From Miscanthus floridulus (lineage: Eukaryota > Streptophyta > Magnoliopsida > Poales > Poaceae), in contig NC_089588.1 of NCBI RefSeq assembly GCF_019320115.1, positions 117,512,904 through 117,576,903 on the forward strand: a DNA stretch of 64,000 nucleotides. The letters are read 5' to 3'. The notes below the pieces were generated by a model, which saw nothing but the letters and a program-made list of their open reading frames with translations, did no database searches and was not told the origin of the DNA. Position numbers and translations under genes: made by a program. Shown piece after piece: positions 22,344 through 32,436 of the stretch. Position 1 is the stretch's first letter, and each line of letters starts with the position of its first letter.

Positions 22344-22914
22344 CCGTACTAGTTGACCTTGCTTACGTGATCATCTCGGCGAGCATTTCTCCACCGGACA
22401 GCACCGTACTTGGTCAAGGAAGAGCTCCGATTCTATGAGGAAGGGAACACGGTCTCCCACGACCGTTGTCGCTCTCCCTCGTATAATCAAAGCTCCTCCT
22501 TGATGTCCGTTACCGCTCGACAGAGAACATGCTTGCCGAGCTGAACACGGTCCGCAAGTTCAACTAGTACGGATTTTCTATAATTTTCTAACTATTTTCT
22601 AAGTTTTTATTTATATATACTACGTTTAGGTACGGTGATTGACAGACTACTACGACGATATCGGGACATGTGAATAAATAACCATCCGTACTAGTTGACC
22701 TTGCTTACGTGATCAGCTCGGCGAGGATTTCTCCACCGGACGGCACCGTACTTGGTCAAGGAAGAGCTCCGATTCTACGAGGAAGGGAACACGGTCTTCC
22801 ACGACCGTTATCGCTCTCCCTCGTAGAATCAAAGCTCCTCCTTGACGTCCGTTACCGCTCGGCAGAGAACATCCTCGCCGACCTGAACACGGTCCGCAAG
22901 TTCAACTAGTAAGG
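22344..22914. repeat. Two tandem foldback units upstream of the CACTA-1 genes
   Basis: Two ~230-bp units (22344-22572 and 22686-22914; period 342 bp) each start 'ccgtactagttgac' and end 'gttcaactagtacgg' or a near variant. Within a unit the two halves are imperfect reverse complements over about 100 bp, so each can fold into a long hairpin. The second unit holds an open 66-codon frame on the plus strand (22709-22909; MISSARISPPDGTVLGQGRA onward), antisense to the transposase genes. The first unit has two stops in that frame. Related units occur three times in CACTA-3. Confidence 0.85.
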
Positions 22915-23594
22915 ATTTGCTATAATTTTCTAACTATTTTCTAACTTTATATTTATATATACTTTAACCTTCTTTCATGTAAATATGCAAGCTTAAAGTG
23001 ATTTTGAGCTCAAATTGCTTACAAATGAAAAAAAACCACAATAAAGAACCATAAATATATATAGTGAATAAAATGGTATAAGAAAATGGTAAAAAATGAG
23101 AGTATGAGATTGGTAACCTTTACAACTGAAGAATCGACGGAGGAATCGAAGAATGGATGGAGGAACAATGGAGGGAGGGAGGAAGCAAGAACACTACTGC
23201 AGTGAGCTTCAAAATGTGCTGAGCTCGGGCTCGGGGAGGAAGGAGGAGACGGCCGATTTATAAAGGGAGAACATTTAGTCCCGGTTGATAGATCCAATCG
23301 GGACTAAAGGTAACTTTCCAACCCCGGGCGCAGCCACGGCCCGGGAGTAGACCTTTACTCCCGGTTGGAGCCACCAACCGGGAGTAAAAGTATACCTTTA
23401 GTCCCGGTTGGTGGCTCCAACCGGGACTAAAGGTCCCTGCCACCTCTGTCTGGCGCAGTAGCCGTTGGGCAGGGACCTTTAGTCCCGGTTGGAGCCACCA
23501 ACCGGGACTAAAGGTATTTCTAGTCCCGGGGGCAAAAAATTCCGGGACTAGAGCCCATTTTGGCCGAGGATCAAAGGTCTGTTCTCTACTAGTG
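22915..23594. repeat. CACTA-1 5' end: leader and right subterminal repeats
   Basis: The part up to about 23265 is the likely promoter/leader of the minus-strand genes. From 23270 to 23560, 'tttagtcccggttg' and 'ccaaccgggactaaag' alternate in both orientations. The element ends at 23594 with CTACTAGTG, followed by the TTG target duplication. Confidence 0.85.
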
Positions 23595-24072
23595 TTGAGC
23601 AGGTAGCCCACACCGTTGCGACCATCGAACGTCACCCACGCTCGGCAAAGCGTCGTGGATCGACTCCCTCTGTGGCGTGGCGGGTGAAGTCGATCCCACT
23701 GTGGCGGAGCAGCCCGATGTGGTCCGCATCCGCGACGTCGGTCCCTCGACCCTCGGAAGTTGAACTGACAGGAGCAGGGGCGGCGTCTATCGTCCGGCTC
23801 AATCATCGTCTGTGTTGCCTGCTCATCAAGGTGAGTACATATATCGACATTGGCCTCCGTGGTGGCGTAGTTGTACTCGGCCAGCGACTTGCTCAGCAGC
23901 TCCGGACGTACGGAGAGGGCGGTGCACCATGTACGCCGGGGTGCTGCACGTCCACGACGACGTTAGGGTAGTCATCGATGATGTCGCGGATCTTGGCGAA
24001 CCCGTCCGAGGGGATGGCTGCGCACACCTCGCGGATCTCAACTGGCAGCAGGTCTTCAGGCCGCGTCGCCAT
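23595..24072 (-). pseudogene. CAF1/POP2-like deadenylase, N-terminal half
   Basis: From ATG at 24072 the minus strand reads MATRPEDLLPVEIREVCAAI, then FAKIRDIIDDYPNVVVD and, after frame changes, LAEYNYATTEANVD, CQFNFRG, TDVADADHIGLLRHSGIDFT, RHATEGVDPRRFAE and WVTFDGRNGVGYLL. This is the order of plant CAF1. Removing CACTA-1 and one TTG copy joins it in frame to KLLT at 11250, giving the family's YLLKLLT. At least three frameshifts exist. The first catalytic pair (Asp-x-Glu) reads Asp-Val-Gln, and the next Asp (in a YDFGYLLKLL-like motif) is Gly. The gene is therefore dead and was probably losing catalysis before the insertion, if these substitutions are old. Confidence 0.85.
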
Positions 24073-24775
24073 GGCCTACGACTACTTGTGTAGCAAACGG
24101 TTCAGAGGGTAGGGTTCAGCGACGACGGGTGGGGGCTTTCGCGGGAGGGGCATTCGGAGTAACAGATAAGACAATTAGGCAGCTTGGCGCATACATAGAA
24201 TCAGTAAAAGATGCAAACCAGTGGATCGAAATCATCGAACCCGTGCTTCTCGTACGTGCAACACAATCTGCAGGAGAGAACTCCAGCAGCAAAACTATGC
24301 ACATCCTCGAAACAGAAAAAAAAAAAAAGAAACCTGATCGCATGGCGGCAAATATCTCACAAGTGTCGAAAGTGGATAATTATTAATACAATGTTCTGCA
24401 TCTTAAGGTTTTGAGAGTACACACAGCAACGACTTGAAGACAAATCTTCCCGTTATTATTACAGGGTTTTGAAGGCACGCAGATGCATATGTCTACGTAC
24501 TTTATTACTCGACTGAAAACAGAGTTGTTACGAATTATATATATGTTGTAGCCCCACACCAAGACATAACACACCTGAGTCAACTAAACTGAAACACTGG
24601 ACTCACAAGCCTTTGCGAATTTCTCCATGAACAAAGATTATATTAGGATGCTCTGGATGGTCACTTCACTGGCACTGATTATATAAACTGATGGATTATT
24701 GATACGACAAGTGTTTTGGCTCCTCCACTTCTGTTTCAGACACCGAGGCTTCTGAGACCTCCACCTCCTCGTCGG
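24073..24775. other. Interval between CAF1-like and NLR relics
   Basis: It holds the presumed CAF1-like promoter side and the 3' side of the NLR relic. A frame at 24129-24386 (plus; MGAFAGGAFGVTDKTIRQLG onward) shows no domain I recognise and ends in a lysine run from an (A)n tract. Sequence at 24719-24775 continues the acidic repeat of the NLR tail in another frame (EEVEVSEASVSETEVEE). Confidence 0.4.
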
Positions 24776-27126
24776 TTACCTCATTTTCCTCTTCCTTCCA
24801 GATAGCGAAGCTGCTGAGACCTCCTCCTCTGTCATCTCATCCTCCTCTGCTGTATCGTACAATGAGGCTTCTGAGACATCCTCGTCTGTCACCTCCTCTG
24901 CCTGGAATGAATATATAGTCTTTATATATGATTCTCGAAAAGAAAGGGCGTCAGTCACTTTAAAAGTTGATGTTCTTGCGTATGTACAATAGCACAGGCA
25001 GATGAAATTAAACAAGGAAGCTAGGATGCCCTGGACGAAATTTAATTGTCCTACTAATTCTATAAATCAAGGGCTATGATTTTCTAGGCATATTGTTACT
25101 ATATATAATAATAATATAGTAATGAAGAAGTAGTACGTGTTAGTGCCTTAGTGGAATGGGGAATGGAACGTGGTTATTAAACAAGTTAGGCAGCTGCTAC
25201 GTACCTCTTCATCGTCGCTGTGTACTGGTACGTACCAAACATTTTTATCTACGTTGAGGGTGAGTGCGGAACTATTGGGATGGAGTTGTACTATGCGCCT
25301 GAGCTCAGCCTCTGCCTTGTCCACGTCATCAGGGAAGGCATCCTTACAGTCGAGACGTGCCTTGGCATAGCGTAGTGAAGGGAGGCACTCCAAGTCCAAG
25401 CCGAGATTGTCACTCCGGGTAGCGTGCCCATCCTTGTAGAAAGCCCTGACCGGGACAGTGAACCAAAGGTCGTGGAGGTTTGGCATCACAGCAACAGGGG
25501 CCGGTGCTACTCTGCTGCTGCAGCCCCCGTCCTCTGTTTTGGAATTGGAATCAAATACCATAGCATCATGCCCTCCCCTCCAGATGCTAAATGAAGCACT
25601 AGTCGAGTCATCGTTGGTCGCCAGCTGGACCATCCATCCAAACAACTGGAGAATTCTCAACTTGTGGAAGAAGACATCATTGGCAGCAATATTAACTACC
25701 GTAGCCTTCTTATGAGAAGCCGTCCTGTAATCCTCGGGTTCAATAAGGAGGAAACAGAGTTCTGGCAGCCCACTGCCTCGTCCATATGATCCACAGACAA
25801 CCACAAGTAGGAAACGTTGGGGAGAAGCGTGGGATCTATGAATGACGACACACAAGGGAACCTGATGCCTGGTATACGTAGATGCCTGAGATGTTCTGAA
25901 AGCACAGCTTTGTCCCACTCTGTTGAGGCAGGGGTAATTCCAGTGTGCAGATAACAATCCAGATGCAGTTGCTCGAACTCTTGCAGATTGCCTAGTGACT
26001 TCAAAAGTTCTGCCTGCACGATCTCATCTAGCCTGCCTATGTAAATCACACGGAGCACCCTCTGTAGGCTCTGGTTGCCCAGCTCCTTCCAAAATTGCCT
26101 CTTGGACTCAAAAGACAGCATACGAACACCTATCTGTAGCTCCTCCAGTGACATCACCTTCTGGAGGAACCCATCGGGCACCTTCGTGTATTCGTCACAT
26201 CTTATGCAGACCAACCACGTTAGTAGGCTAACGCTCAATGGCAGTTGGACTTGCATATTACCATATACTCCGATACCTAGCAAGTCCAGTGTCTGTAGAA
26301 GCTTTAGAGCTCCTATCGCCTCGGGGAGCTCTTCGACATCTGTACCTCGTAGCCCTAGGTACCTCAGATGAACTAGTTTCCCAAGATGCTCAAGCCAGCG
26401 CCTGCCATACTCAGGTGATGTGCGCCTCTCTAAAGCTAGCACACGTAAGAGTTTAAAGCTCGGATGCAAGACAAGACCACGGATATCACACCCATGGGCA
26501 ACCAGTGACCTACGCTGTGTCATGTCCCTATGACCGTCAGGATGGGATTGATCCAGCAATATCCTGTTCTGGTGTGTTATCCGACGCACCTTGTGTCGTG
26601 ATGATGTTCCTCCATCCTCATTTGAGATAGTGATGAAGTTTTCTTCGCATGCCAGACCACGAATAAGATCAAGGACCATGTCATGAACACGGCAACAATG
26701 TATGATGCCTTCCTCTTCTGACTCTACCCCTTGGATCATGCTCCTGTTTATGAGCTGATGGAAGTATTCCTCTCCCCGCTGAAACAGGCTTGTTCTTATT
26801 TTCTTCTCGATAAAGCCTTCTGTTACCCATTTCCATATCAAAGAATCTTTCTCGATCTCATAGTCTTCGGGATACACACTTAGGTGTAGTAAGTAGGTCT
26901 TTAGATGAGAAGGCAGATCATAGTAGCTAAGGGACAATATCCACACAGTATCATCTACCTGCCTGTTGTCTCTGCCACCATAGAAACCAGGAGAGTTGCA
27001 CACCTCAAACCAATCGTTTCTTGATTTGCCCACCAACAAGCTAGCCATTGTGATGATAGACAATGGCATACCACCACATTTATGTAGAATCTTTTCAGAT
27101 GCCCCTTCAGGATGATGAGCAGGACA

Positions 27127-27725
27127 CACTAATACAGAGATGGGCTTTACTCCCGGTGGGGAACCCCCTCTAGTCCCGGTTCCCCACCCGGGAGCAAGCA
27201 TCCAGGACTAAAGGGGGTCCTTTAGTCCCGGGTCAGGAACCGGGACTAAAGGTCCTCCTAGCTTTAAAAAAAATAATGCCACCTACCGCTGCGTCCCGTG
27301 AGATTCGAACTCAAGACCTCATGCATTGCCTCGCGCGTAGCTTACCACCCCACCTACACAACACATCTAACAATGGATGGGATGCTTCTCTTTTGAACTA
27401 ACCCATTGGGGGACCTTTAGTCTCGGTTGGTGTTACCAACCGGGACTAAAGGTTGGAGGACTTTTAGTCCCGGTTGATGGCTCCAACCGGGAGTAAAGGT
27501 CCACCTTTAGTCCCGGTTGGTGTCTCCAACCGGGACGGTTGGTGTCTCCAACCGGGACTAAAGGTCCCCTGCCACTGTGCCGAGCGCAGTAGCCGTTGGG
27601 CAGGGACCTTTAGTCTCGGTTGGAGACACCAACCAGGACTAAAGGTCTCTCTAGTCCCGGGCGCAAAAAATGCCGGGACTAAAGCCCATTTTAACCTCGG
27701 ATGAAATGTCTGTTCTCTACTAGTG
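27127..27725. mobile_element. 599-bp non-autonomous CACTA inside the NLR
   Basis: It begins CACTAATACAGAGATGGGC and, read inward from 27725, CACTAGTAGAGAACAGAC. A 3-bp duplication ACA flanks it (27124-27126, 27726-27728). Subterminal 'tagtcccggttggt' motifs fill both ends. Removal with one ACA copy restores the NLR frame through GGEDNCPAHHPEG to CGGMPL. It belongs to the CACTA-1 family by its ends, and 27130-27235 closely resembles 11268-11370. Confidence 0.95.
27285..27375 (-). other. tRNA-like segment inside the 599-bp CACTA
   Basis: On the minus strand the sequence contains GTGGTAAGCTACGCGCGAGG, then GAGGTCTTGAGTTCGAATCTC. The second resembles a pol III box B (GGTTCGANTCC) and the first a weak box A and D-arm. 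No acceptor stem or intact cloverleaf can be drawn with confidence. A comparable segment is in CACTA-2 at 36600-36705. Confidence 0.4.
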
Positions 27726-28455
27726 ACAGTTGTCTTCACCACCAAATAGCCTCATATAAAATAGCTTCTTTGAGTTATCATGTGAAAGAGGACCAAGCTG
27801 GTAAACTTCATTGCCACAGGCTACTTCTAGATCTCGAGTAGTTTTGACTACTCTACTTCTGTTATTGTTCCAATGCAAAGCTGATCCTAATGCTTGCAAG
27901 GAATTTATGTCCCATACGTCGTCAATAACGATGAAGTACCTAACAAAAAGACAGTACAAATGAATAAGCAGAGTTAGTAAACCTTGGAGCATCTATCGTC
28001 TATACTATACTATACTGTACAAAGGAGAAGAAGAGCGGCGCTACATCCGTACTATACGAGTATTGAATATGGGTGTTGTCTCCCTTTTATTTAGTGTTTG
28101 AAAATTACATACTAGTGGTACTTTATAGATTTTTAGACAAAGGATGAAAATCCGGATTCCTCTACTCAAGGTACAATCTGACAGTGGTACTTTATAACTT
28201 TGTATTATCAAATATAAATTGCCTAGCAAAAAAGGAGTATTGTGCCACAACTGCAGCTTTGATTCATAATGAAAAAAAAACAAACATCTTAGATTTGTTT
28301 ATCAAATATAAATTCCCTAGCAAGAAGAAGTATTAATTGTACCACAACTGCATCATCGAAACATAATGAGAAAGAAACATCTTCAAATTAAATGGTAAAC
28401 GTATGTATGCTCCCCAATAGTATGCACACAGCACAAGCAGTGTAGCTAGCAGACA

Positions 28456-28474
28456 CACACACACACATATATAT

Positions 28475-28515
<41 letters not shown>

Positions 28516-28541
28516 TATATATATATATATATATATATTGA
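28456..28541. repeat. (CA)n/(TA)n microsatellite in the first NLR intron
   Basis: Runs of 'ac' (about 28453-28467 and 28479-28513) and 'at' (about 28517-28539) lie in the intron between the two NB-ARC exons. They explain the repetitive short frames there. Confidence 0.95.
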
Positions 28542-28690
28542 AACAGAGAAACTATAGGTAATCTGGTGACAACTGATTAATGCATACCTCTTGTTTTCAA
28601 GGAATTCTCGGAGTTCGCCAATGAGCAGTTGTAGGTCCTTTACATCACGAATGGCCTGGTACATATTTTGATCGAGATTCCGGTTGTGCT

Positions 28691-29265
28691 TTTATGATGG
28701 ATTTCGCGATCCCTCATAACGTAGGATTTAGCTCTTCGACGTACCCGATCAGCTTCATCTCTATTGATAGGAAGGATGCCGTGTCACAGATATTCGATGA
28801 GTTCCTGCACCAAGTCTAGGTTAGAGCCTGCGACCTTGGTGATGGCGAGTACGATCGGCTCGGGGGGAGGTTGAGTTTCAACTTCCCAGCGTGCCGAAGG
28901 TCTCGTAAGCTCGTCGAGGAACACACCGCCTGGGGGCACGTCTTGGGTTGAGCGGATTCTAGCGAGGCTGACAGCCTCCTCGTTGTCCCTTCGAGGGATA
29001 TGGCGTAGATCGAGTCCATCAAACTTCACCTCAAGTATTCTGACCTCAGCGCAATAGGCTTCCATCTTGTGGTCATGGCATGCTGAGGCTTTCATTACTT
29101 GCCCGATGATGAGTTCAGAGTCTCCCGAGGCGATGAGTCTTCTGACCCCAAGGGTGTCTGCGATGCGCAGCCCATGGAGCAGGGCCTTGTACTCTGCTGT
29201 GTTGTTGGTAGCACCCTCGAAATTTAAACGGAGTACGTACCTCATTCGGTCCCCGCTGGGGGATC
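28691..29265 (-). pseudogene. Tat-lineage gypsy RNase H fragment, downstream part
   Basis: The minus strand reads SPSGDRMRYVLRLNFEGATN, TAEYKALLHGLRIADTLGVR, GDSELIIGQVMK and LRHIPRRDNEEAVSLAR. This is the second RNase H domain (aRNH) characteristic of Tat/RIRE2-type gypsy elements, followed by a linker toward integrase (DRDEADRVRRRAKSYV) that stops near 28690 at NLR sequence. The domain is interrupted at its start by the CACTA at 29266-30520. It lacks LTRs, so it is a fragment. Confidence 0.85.
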
Positions 29266-30520
29266 CACTGCTACACAAATGATTTTGCAAGACGGTGCCC
29301 TTTTATTAACTGAGACGGTCATAAAATCCAACCACCGCGGTTAATGCCTGCGATTAACGGAGGCGGGCATTTTTTATTTACCGAGGCGGGCACTTTTGCC
29401 CGCCTCAGAAAATCGATTTACGGAGGTAGGCGTCTTAAGACAACTGCCTCCAAAAATAGCATATTTTTGGAGGCGGTCATCTTAAGGTGCCCACCTCCAT
29501 AAATTGATTTACGGAGGCGGGCGACTTAAGACAACCGCCTCCAAAAATAGCATATTTTTAGAGGCGGTCGCCTTAAGGTGCCCGCCTCCATAAATCGATT
29601 TTCAGAGGCGGGCACACTATAATGCCTGCCTCCTAAAATGACTGAGGCCCAACAGGCCCAGATGAGGCCCGATAGTCATCTTCCATACAAATAGAGGAAG
29701 TTATGGTTTCTTCCTTCACTCTCTCTTCCTCAGCCGACTCCCTCTCCCAGCGGCGCTCCCTCGCCCCCACGTGATATCTCTTCCTCCTCTCCCATACCGC
29801 CAGCGGCTCCCTCACCCTCTTCCTCCTCTTCCACGCAGTCTCCCTCTCTCTCACACGGTGCGCTACGGCTCCATGGAAGCGGGCTCCCTCCCTCCTCCCA
29901 CGGCGTGGCGCATGGGGCTCCACCACGGCGCGTCGCTCCTCCCACGGTGCGGCTCCACCATGGCGTGACGCTCCTCTAACCCTCCGAATCCAGCACTGCG
30001 TGGAAGGCCGGATCCGGCGGCAGCGTGGCCAGAGAGGCCGGATCTGGTGCTTGCTCCACCTCTGGCCGGTGCGCGCATGTACCTCCTCTACCACTCCGGC
30101 CGGCGCGCGCCCCTCCTTCTCACGGCGGCGGTGGCCCACTCCCCCCCACCATACCTCTAGATGACGGTGGCAGGTGGGCGGATGCGGCGGTAGGCGACCG
30201 GATCTATCGACGGGCATCCGGATCTGGCGTCAAGTGGTCGGCGGGCTCTCCCACGGCCATGCCCAGATCCAGCGAGGAGGAGGACGCGACGACGGCAGCG
30301 GGCTCGATTGGGCTTGCTAGGGTTTTTTTTATTTTTTTTAAATTGATTAATGGAGGCAGGCATCTTAATGCTCCCACCTCTGCTAAAGGATTAACCGTGG
30401 CGGGCAGGGCAACCGCCTCCGTAAAGTCACGATTAACCATGACCTTTGATTTGAGGCGGTTGCAATGCCCGCCTCCATTAACAAATTTTGCCCACCTCCA
30501 TTAAGATTTCTGTAGTAGTG
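29266..30520. mobile_element. 1255-bp non-autonomous CACTA with 'ggaggcgggc' repeats
   Basis: It starts CACTGCTACACAAATGA and, inward from 30520, reads CACTACTACAGAAATC. Both ends carry motifs such as 'cggaggcgggca' and 'tgcccgcctcc' (29340-29640 and 30350-30500). It lies exactly between two halves of one RNase H domain. The flanking triplets (ATC left, AGA right) do not match, so the duplication is eroded or one end was altered. The GC-rich middle (29700-30300) has long overlapping frames on both strands with no domain. Confidence 0.8.
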
Positions 30521-30870
30521 AGACCAAAACAACTCCCACTCTCGCTCCTTGCAGCATCAAAGAGCCATCGAAGTACATGGCCTAGTACTCTAGGTCAGCT
30601 GCAGCCGGTTCAACGTGTGCTTCTGTCCATTTGGCAACAAAGTCCACCAGAGCCTGGGATTTTCTAGACGAGCGTGGCACATAAGTGATGCCATACGCCA
30701 TAAGTTCCAGGGCCCATTTGGCGATCCGTCCGGTCGCGTCCCGATTGTTGATGATCTCTCCTAGTGGGAAGGAGGTGACCACGGTAATCGGGTGGGCATC
30801 GATGTAGTGAACCAGCATGTTCTTTGTCAAGTACACCCCATAGAGTATCTTCTGGATGTGCGGGTATCAA
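30521..30870 (-). pseudogene. Tat-lineage gypsy RT/RNase H fragment, upstream part
   Basis: The minus strand reads VHYIDAHPITVVTSFPLGEI, NNRDATGRIAKWALELMAYG, ITYVPRSSRKSQALVDFVAK and then EYWAMYFDGSLMLQGA-type sequence, where the RNase H continues across the CACTA. This is the RT-linked RNase H and the tether to the second RNase H of a Tat-type polyprotein. A stop replaces one codon near 30583. Upstream of ~30870 similarity fades. Confidence 0.8.
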
Positions 30871-31459
30871 GTTTTGGCCTCGGCCAGTATTTGACTGAAA
30901 AAATCACCAAGGCAGGGCTTGCTTGTCTCTCGCTGATAATAACGCATTCACTTGCAGTTGGCACTGCAACGTTTCTGATGTGATGGATATGATCATGTGC
31001 ATCGATCGGCGCATGTGGCTTTGCCTTTAAGTGTGGCTCTTTGTCAGGCACGAAAACGGCAGGCATACAATACAAGCAACGTTAACGTGCTTCACTGGGT
31101 AGTCGTCATCGTTTCCAGTGTACCAAGCCATGTGGTCGAGTTTTGTAGTCTACGCTTCACGAGTGTGGACGGTGTACTCACGTGGCCGGCAACACGCACA
31201 CATCTCTACGTATTGCCGTTGTGTTTATTATTAGCAGTGTACCAACGTTCCATAGGTGAGGTTAAACTATTCGCGGAAAGAAAAGGATTATACAATACAA
31301 ATTAATGTGCACAACATTATAGGACCCCATGTTCATCCCAACAGATTCGTTTCCCTGCCAAGTCGTCATTCAAATGAACTAGCTACTTTGGACGAACATG
31401 ATTGCACGCCGGTAAAGCTATCGATTCCCGTACATAGCATAATTAACCTTTCTGTACCA
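30871..31459. other. Stretch without recognisable gene
   Basis: Mixed sequence between the gypsy fragment and the first (TA)n array. No domain-bearing frame, repeat or terminus seen. Part of 30871-31000 may still be eroded gypsy sequence. Confidence 0.35.
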
Positions 31460-31512
<53 letters not shown>

Positions 31513-31515
<3 letters not shown>

Positions 31516-31775
31516 AGAGGCTATTCAGTAGCCGGCTACAAAATAAGTTATTCTGTAGCCACCTCCATTTACTATAATTTTATATACTAATTTACCTTAA
31601 TGTCAATACATATTTACGATAGTTGGGTTACTATAACACATGGGGATATTTACCATAACGTTATATTAAACCACTTAGTAAGGAGTTACTATAATCTCGT
31701 AAATTAACATAGTAATTATCATAACTCAAAGTGGCTACAGAATAAGTTATTCTGTAGCCAGCTACAGGATAGTAG

Positions 31776-31779
<4 letters not shown>
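31513..31779 (+). mobile_element. Micron-like (TA)n-embedded element, copy 1
   Basis: The 267-bp unit 'gggagaggctattcagtagc' to 'ggatagtagttcta' is flanked on both sides by (TA)n (31460-31512 and 31780-31828). It has inverted-repeat-like ends ('gccggctacaaaataagtta' near the left, 'taagttattctgtagccagc' near the right). A non-coding element sitting inside TA microsatellites is the description of the rice Micron family; homology to Micron itself is not proven here. Confidence 0.75.
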
Positions 31780-32194
<415 letters not shown>

Positions 32195-32198
32195 ATAT

Positions 32199-32390
32199 GG
32201 AGAGACTATTCCGTAGCCGGCTATAAAATAAGTTATTCTATAGCTACCATCATTTACGATAATTTTATATACTAATTTACGATAATGTCAATACATATTT
32301 ACGATAATTAGATTACTATAATATATGGGGATATTTACTTATAGTAAACCATTTAGTAAGGAGTAGCCAGTTATAGGGTAGTAGTTTTAT
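32199..32390 (+). mobile_element. Micron-like element, copy 3, internally deleted
   Basis: Begins 'ggagagactattccgtagcc' and ends 'gtagttttatgtg', again between TA arrays. About 75 bp are missing in the second half: after 'ttactt' it skips to 'atagtaaaccatttagtaag', then straight to the terminal 'agccagttata'. Confidence 0.7.
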
Positions 32391-32399
32391 GTGTGTGTG

Positions 32400-32433
<34 letters not shown>

Positions 32434-32436
<3 letters not shown>

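Larger units (their letters stand above)
11251..23594 (-). mobile_element. CACTA-1: complete 12.3-kb CACTA (En/Spm-type) transposon
   Basis: Termini are CACTGGTAGAGAACCGAG at 11251 and, reading inward from 23594, CACTAGTAGAGAACAGAC; 15 of these 18 bases match. A 3-bp duplication TTG flanks it (11248-11250 and 23595-23597). Both ends carry 'tttagtcccggttggt' motifs in both orientations. All genes are on the minus strand. In transcription order these are the foldback repeats, a GRF-type small protein, a TNP2-like transposase, an internal repeat block and a second transposase/Ulp1 gene. The second gene has a frame break near 14310, so autonomy is uncertain even though both ends and TNP2 are intact. 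Confidence 0.95.
24776..28690 (-). pseudogene. NB-ARC-LRR (NLR) disease-resistance-type gene, truncated and split
   Basis: Exons on the minus strand: 28690-28588 (DVKDLQLLIGELREFLENKR), 27939-25205, and 24901-24776. The introns have GT-AG borders (donor gtatgc at 28587, acceptor ttgttag at 27940; donor gtacgt at 25204, acceptor ttccag at 24902). Visible motifs: kinase 2 YFIVIDDVWD, RNBS-B-like NRSRVVKTTRD, GLPL-type CGGMPLSI, VHD in place of MHD (CRVHDMVLDLI), then leucine-rich repeats (LVHLRYLGLRGTDVEELPEA onward) and an acidic tail with VSEASL-type repeats. NLRs are intracellular immune receptors. Three lesions: a 599-bp CACTA at 27127, a probable 1-base deletion in a C run at 25769-25771 in the LRR, and loss of the coiled-coil and P-loop region at the junction with a gypsy fragment near 28690. 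Confidence 0.9.

Noticed and set aside
22709..22909. Calling the 66-codon antisense frame a gene
   Set aside because: The frame is conserved in four copies, but the palindromic sequence could keep it open without selection; listed as a finding instead.
29633..30217. 194-codon minus-strand frame and its shadows
   Set aside because: Core of a non-autonomous CACTA; low-complexity Arg/Glu-rich product, no family recognised.
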